From: Roseburia sp.
GTDB lineage: Bacteria; Bacillota; Clostridia; Lachnospirales; Lachnospiraceae
DNA length: 6,568 bases
Assembly (NCBI GenBank): GCA_017626625.1
Contig: JAGAIK010000695.1
Location: 1-6,568 of the forward strand
Reading direction: 5' to 3'
Made by a program: the position numbers and the translations under genes. The notes under the pieces were generated by a model. The model had not been told where the DNA came from. It ran no database searches and saw only the letters and a program-made list of their open reading frames with translations. This document shows, in pieces, positions 5,501 through 6,568 of the stretch. Numbering within the stretch: position 1 is the first letter of the stretch; every line of letters starts with the position of its first letter.

Positions 5501-6568
5501 ACCAAATAGAGGCGACATTCACTTCTAATACCTTATCTATGGGCGAAGCGGTTTTTCCAATGCCGTCGGTTCCCTCGAAATATTTTTCACTGGCAGATTC
5601 AAATAGTACATAGATACTGCCGCCTGAGATAGCCACTTCCTCGGAACAGGGCGGCATTTCCACTTTCATGGACGGATTGTTGGGCTTTCTGTTGAGCGCC
5701 AGCAGGGAAGAATATACTTTCAGGTAAGAGGAATTGTTTCTTCCGTAGGAGGTGCTTAAGTAAACAGCGCCGTTTTCGTCGAAGTCCACGCCCTGCACTT
5801 TGTTGGGAATGCGGTAGCTGCTGAGGGCGGTAAGGGTATCGTTTTCACTGTCGTAGCGGTAAGAAAGCATCTGGGAATCGAAAATTCTGGTATGGGTTGC
5901 CACCCAGATTCTTCCTCCGTAAAAGGTAATGCAGGAAGGAACGTTTTCTAAGACATACTCGTCGGAAAGCGCAGATGCGTCAATACAGTAGCCGGGGGCA
6001 TCCTCAGCGATTTTCAAAATATATTCATAGGAAATGCGCTCTAAGGTATTGGAATTGGAATGACAAATCCAGACATTTTCACCGTCGAAGGCAATCCCGC
6101 CAAGATGGCTGCCCTTTTTCATTCCCAGGGTAGCTAAATATGCCCCGCTCTCCTTATCAAACAGCATGAGGGAGCCTAATTCTTTTTTGTCGGTGGAATA
6201 AGAGGTTATCAGCAGCAGCTCCGGTGTGAAGCAGATTCCCTGCAGGCACTGGTTGGAACTGCTGATGATGTTCTCCATATAATCTTTTTCTCTGGTGGAA
6301 GGCATTCCCGGAATGGATACGTCATCTAAAAATGCGTAAGAACATTCCTTTAATTCCTTTTGCTTTTTACTTACCACACTGTCGCTCCGGTAAGAATACA
6401 TTTCTACATTATAGCTGTTATCAATGACCTTGGTCCATTTGGCAAAGAGAACCATATTGCCTGCATTTTCCTGGTTAATCTCGGTAATCTTTTCCGTATA
6501 GTTGCAGTCTGTGTACCAGCCTGCAAAATTATATCCCGTGCGTAAGGGAACGTCTAACTGCATGGGAA
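5499..6568 (-). CDS. C-terminal part of a probable surface protein: InlB-type repeat plus beta-propeller-like region (cut by window edge)
   Basis: The frame is open to the right edge, so the true start is outside and the Met at 6561-6563 is probably internal. The visible 354 residues begin with a Listeria-Bacteroides (Flg_new/InlB B-type) repeat, residues about 5-43, with the hallmarks GYNFAGWYTD and MVLFAKW. A linker (44-104) leads to repeated strand-rich units resembling propeller blades: CFTPELLLITSYS (111-123), GGIAFDGENVWICHS (145-159), SCITFYGGRIWVATH (210-224), VQGVDFDENGAVYLSTS (256-272) and EEVAISGGSIYVLFES (318-333). The C-terminus ends at VNVASIW without an LPXTG signal or membrane anchor, so any attachment must lie upstream, or the protein is secreted. 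The function is probably extracellular binding or adhesion; the ligand is unknown. It is not cotranscribed with its left neighbours. Confidence 0.8.
   Translation of the reverse strand, partial: PMQLDVPLRTGYNFAGWYTDCNYTEKITEINQENAGNMVLFAKWTKVIDNSYNVEMYSYRSDSVVSKKQKELKECSYAFLDDVSIPGMPSTREKDYMENIISSSNQCLQGICFTPELLLITSYSTDKKELGSLMLFDKESGAYLATLGMKKGSHLGGIAFDGENVWICHSNSNTLERISYEYILKIAEDAPGYCIDASALSDEYVLENVPSCITFYGGRIWVATHTRIFDSQMLSYRYDSENDTLTALSSYRIPNKVQGVDFDENGAVYLSTSYGRNNSSYLKVYSSLLALNRKPNNPSMKVEMPPCSEEVAISGGSIYVLFESASEKYFEGTDGIGKTASPIDKVLEVNVASIW

Overview
The window reads as chromosome from a low-to-mid GC Gram-positive anaerobe, most likely a Lachnospiraceae-type clostridium. This rests on a probable Re-face citrate synthase in place of the usual Si-type enzyme, strong AGGAGG-type ribosome binding sites, a small Cys/Gly-rich protein of a kind common in that family, and a surface protein with a Listeria-Bacteroides (InlB-type) repeat. 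The assignment is by recognition from memory, not by search.

Left third (1-2982, minus strand): a three-gene operon, read right to left. A probable Re-citrate synthase is followed by a GntR/FCD regulator, whose Shine-Dalgarno overlaps the synthase stop codon, and then by NADP-isocitrate dehydrogenase, cut by the left edge. Together these make two of the three steps from acetyl-CoA and oxaloacetate to 2-oxoglutarate, the glutamate precursor; aconitase is not in view. Upstream are a good sigma-A promoter, a perfect 22-bp palindrome just downstream of the predicted transcription start (the obvious operator for the encoded GntR protein), and a 15-bp hairpin in the leader.

Middle (3111-4577): a minus-strand orphan protein with a degenerate response-regulator receiver domain (phosphoacceptor Asp replaced by Ser) and an unrecognised C-terminal half. 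It is divergent from a plus-strand gene for an 83-residue protein that is 20% Cys and 29% Gly and built from a tandem duplication. That gene has a sigma-K-like promoter candidate and a strong terminator.

Right part (4577-6568): a 49-residue minus-strand gene converges on the Cys-rich gene and shares its terminator. Divergent from it is a two-gene plus-strand unit of small, Met-rich, unrecognised proteins, ending in a terminator that also serves the converging gene. That last gene is the C-terminal part of a probable surface protein (InlB-type repeat, then a beta-propeller-like region), cut by the right edge.

No mobile element, CRISPR array, tRNA or rRNA was seen. The best leads for something undescribed are the self-contained regulatory region of the citrate operon, the pseudo-receiver protein, and the cluster of small proteins of unknown function.
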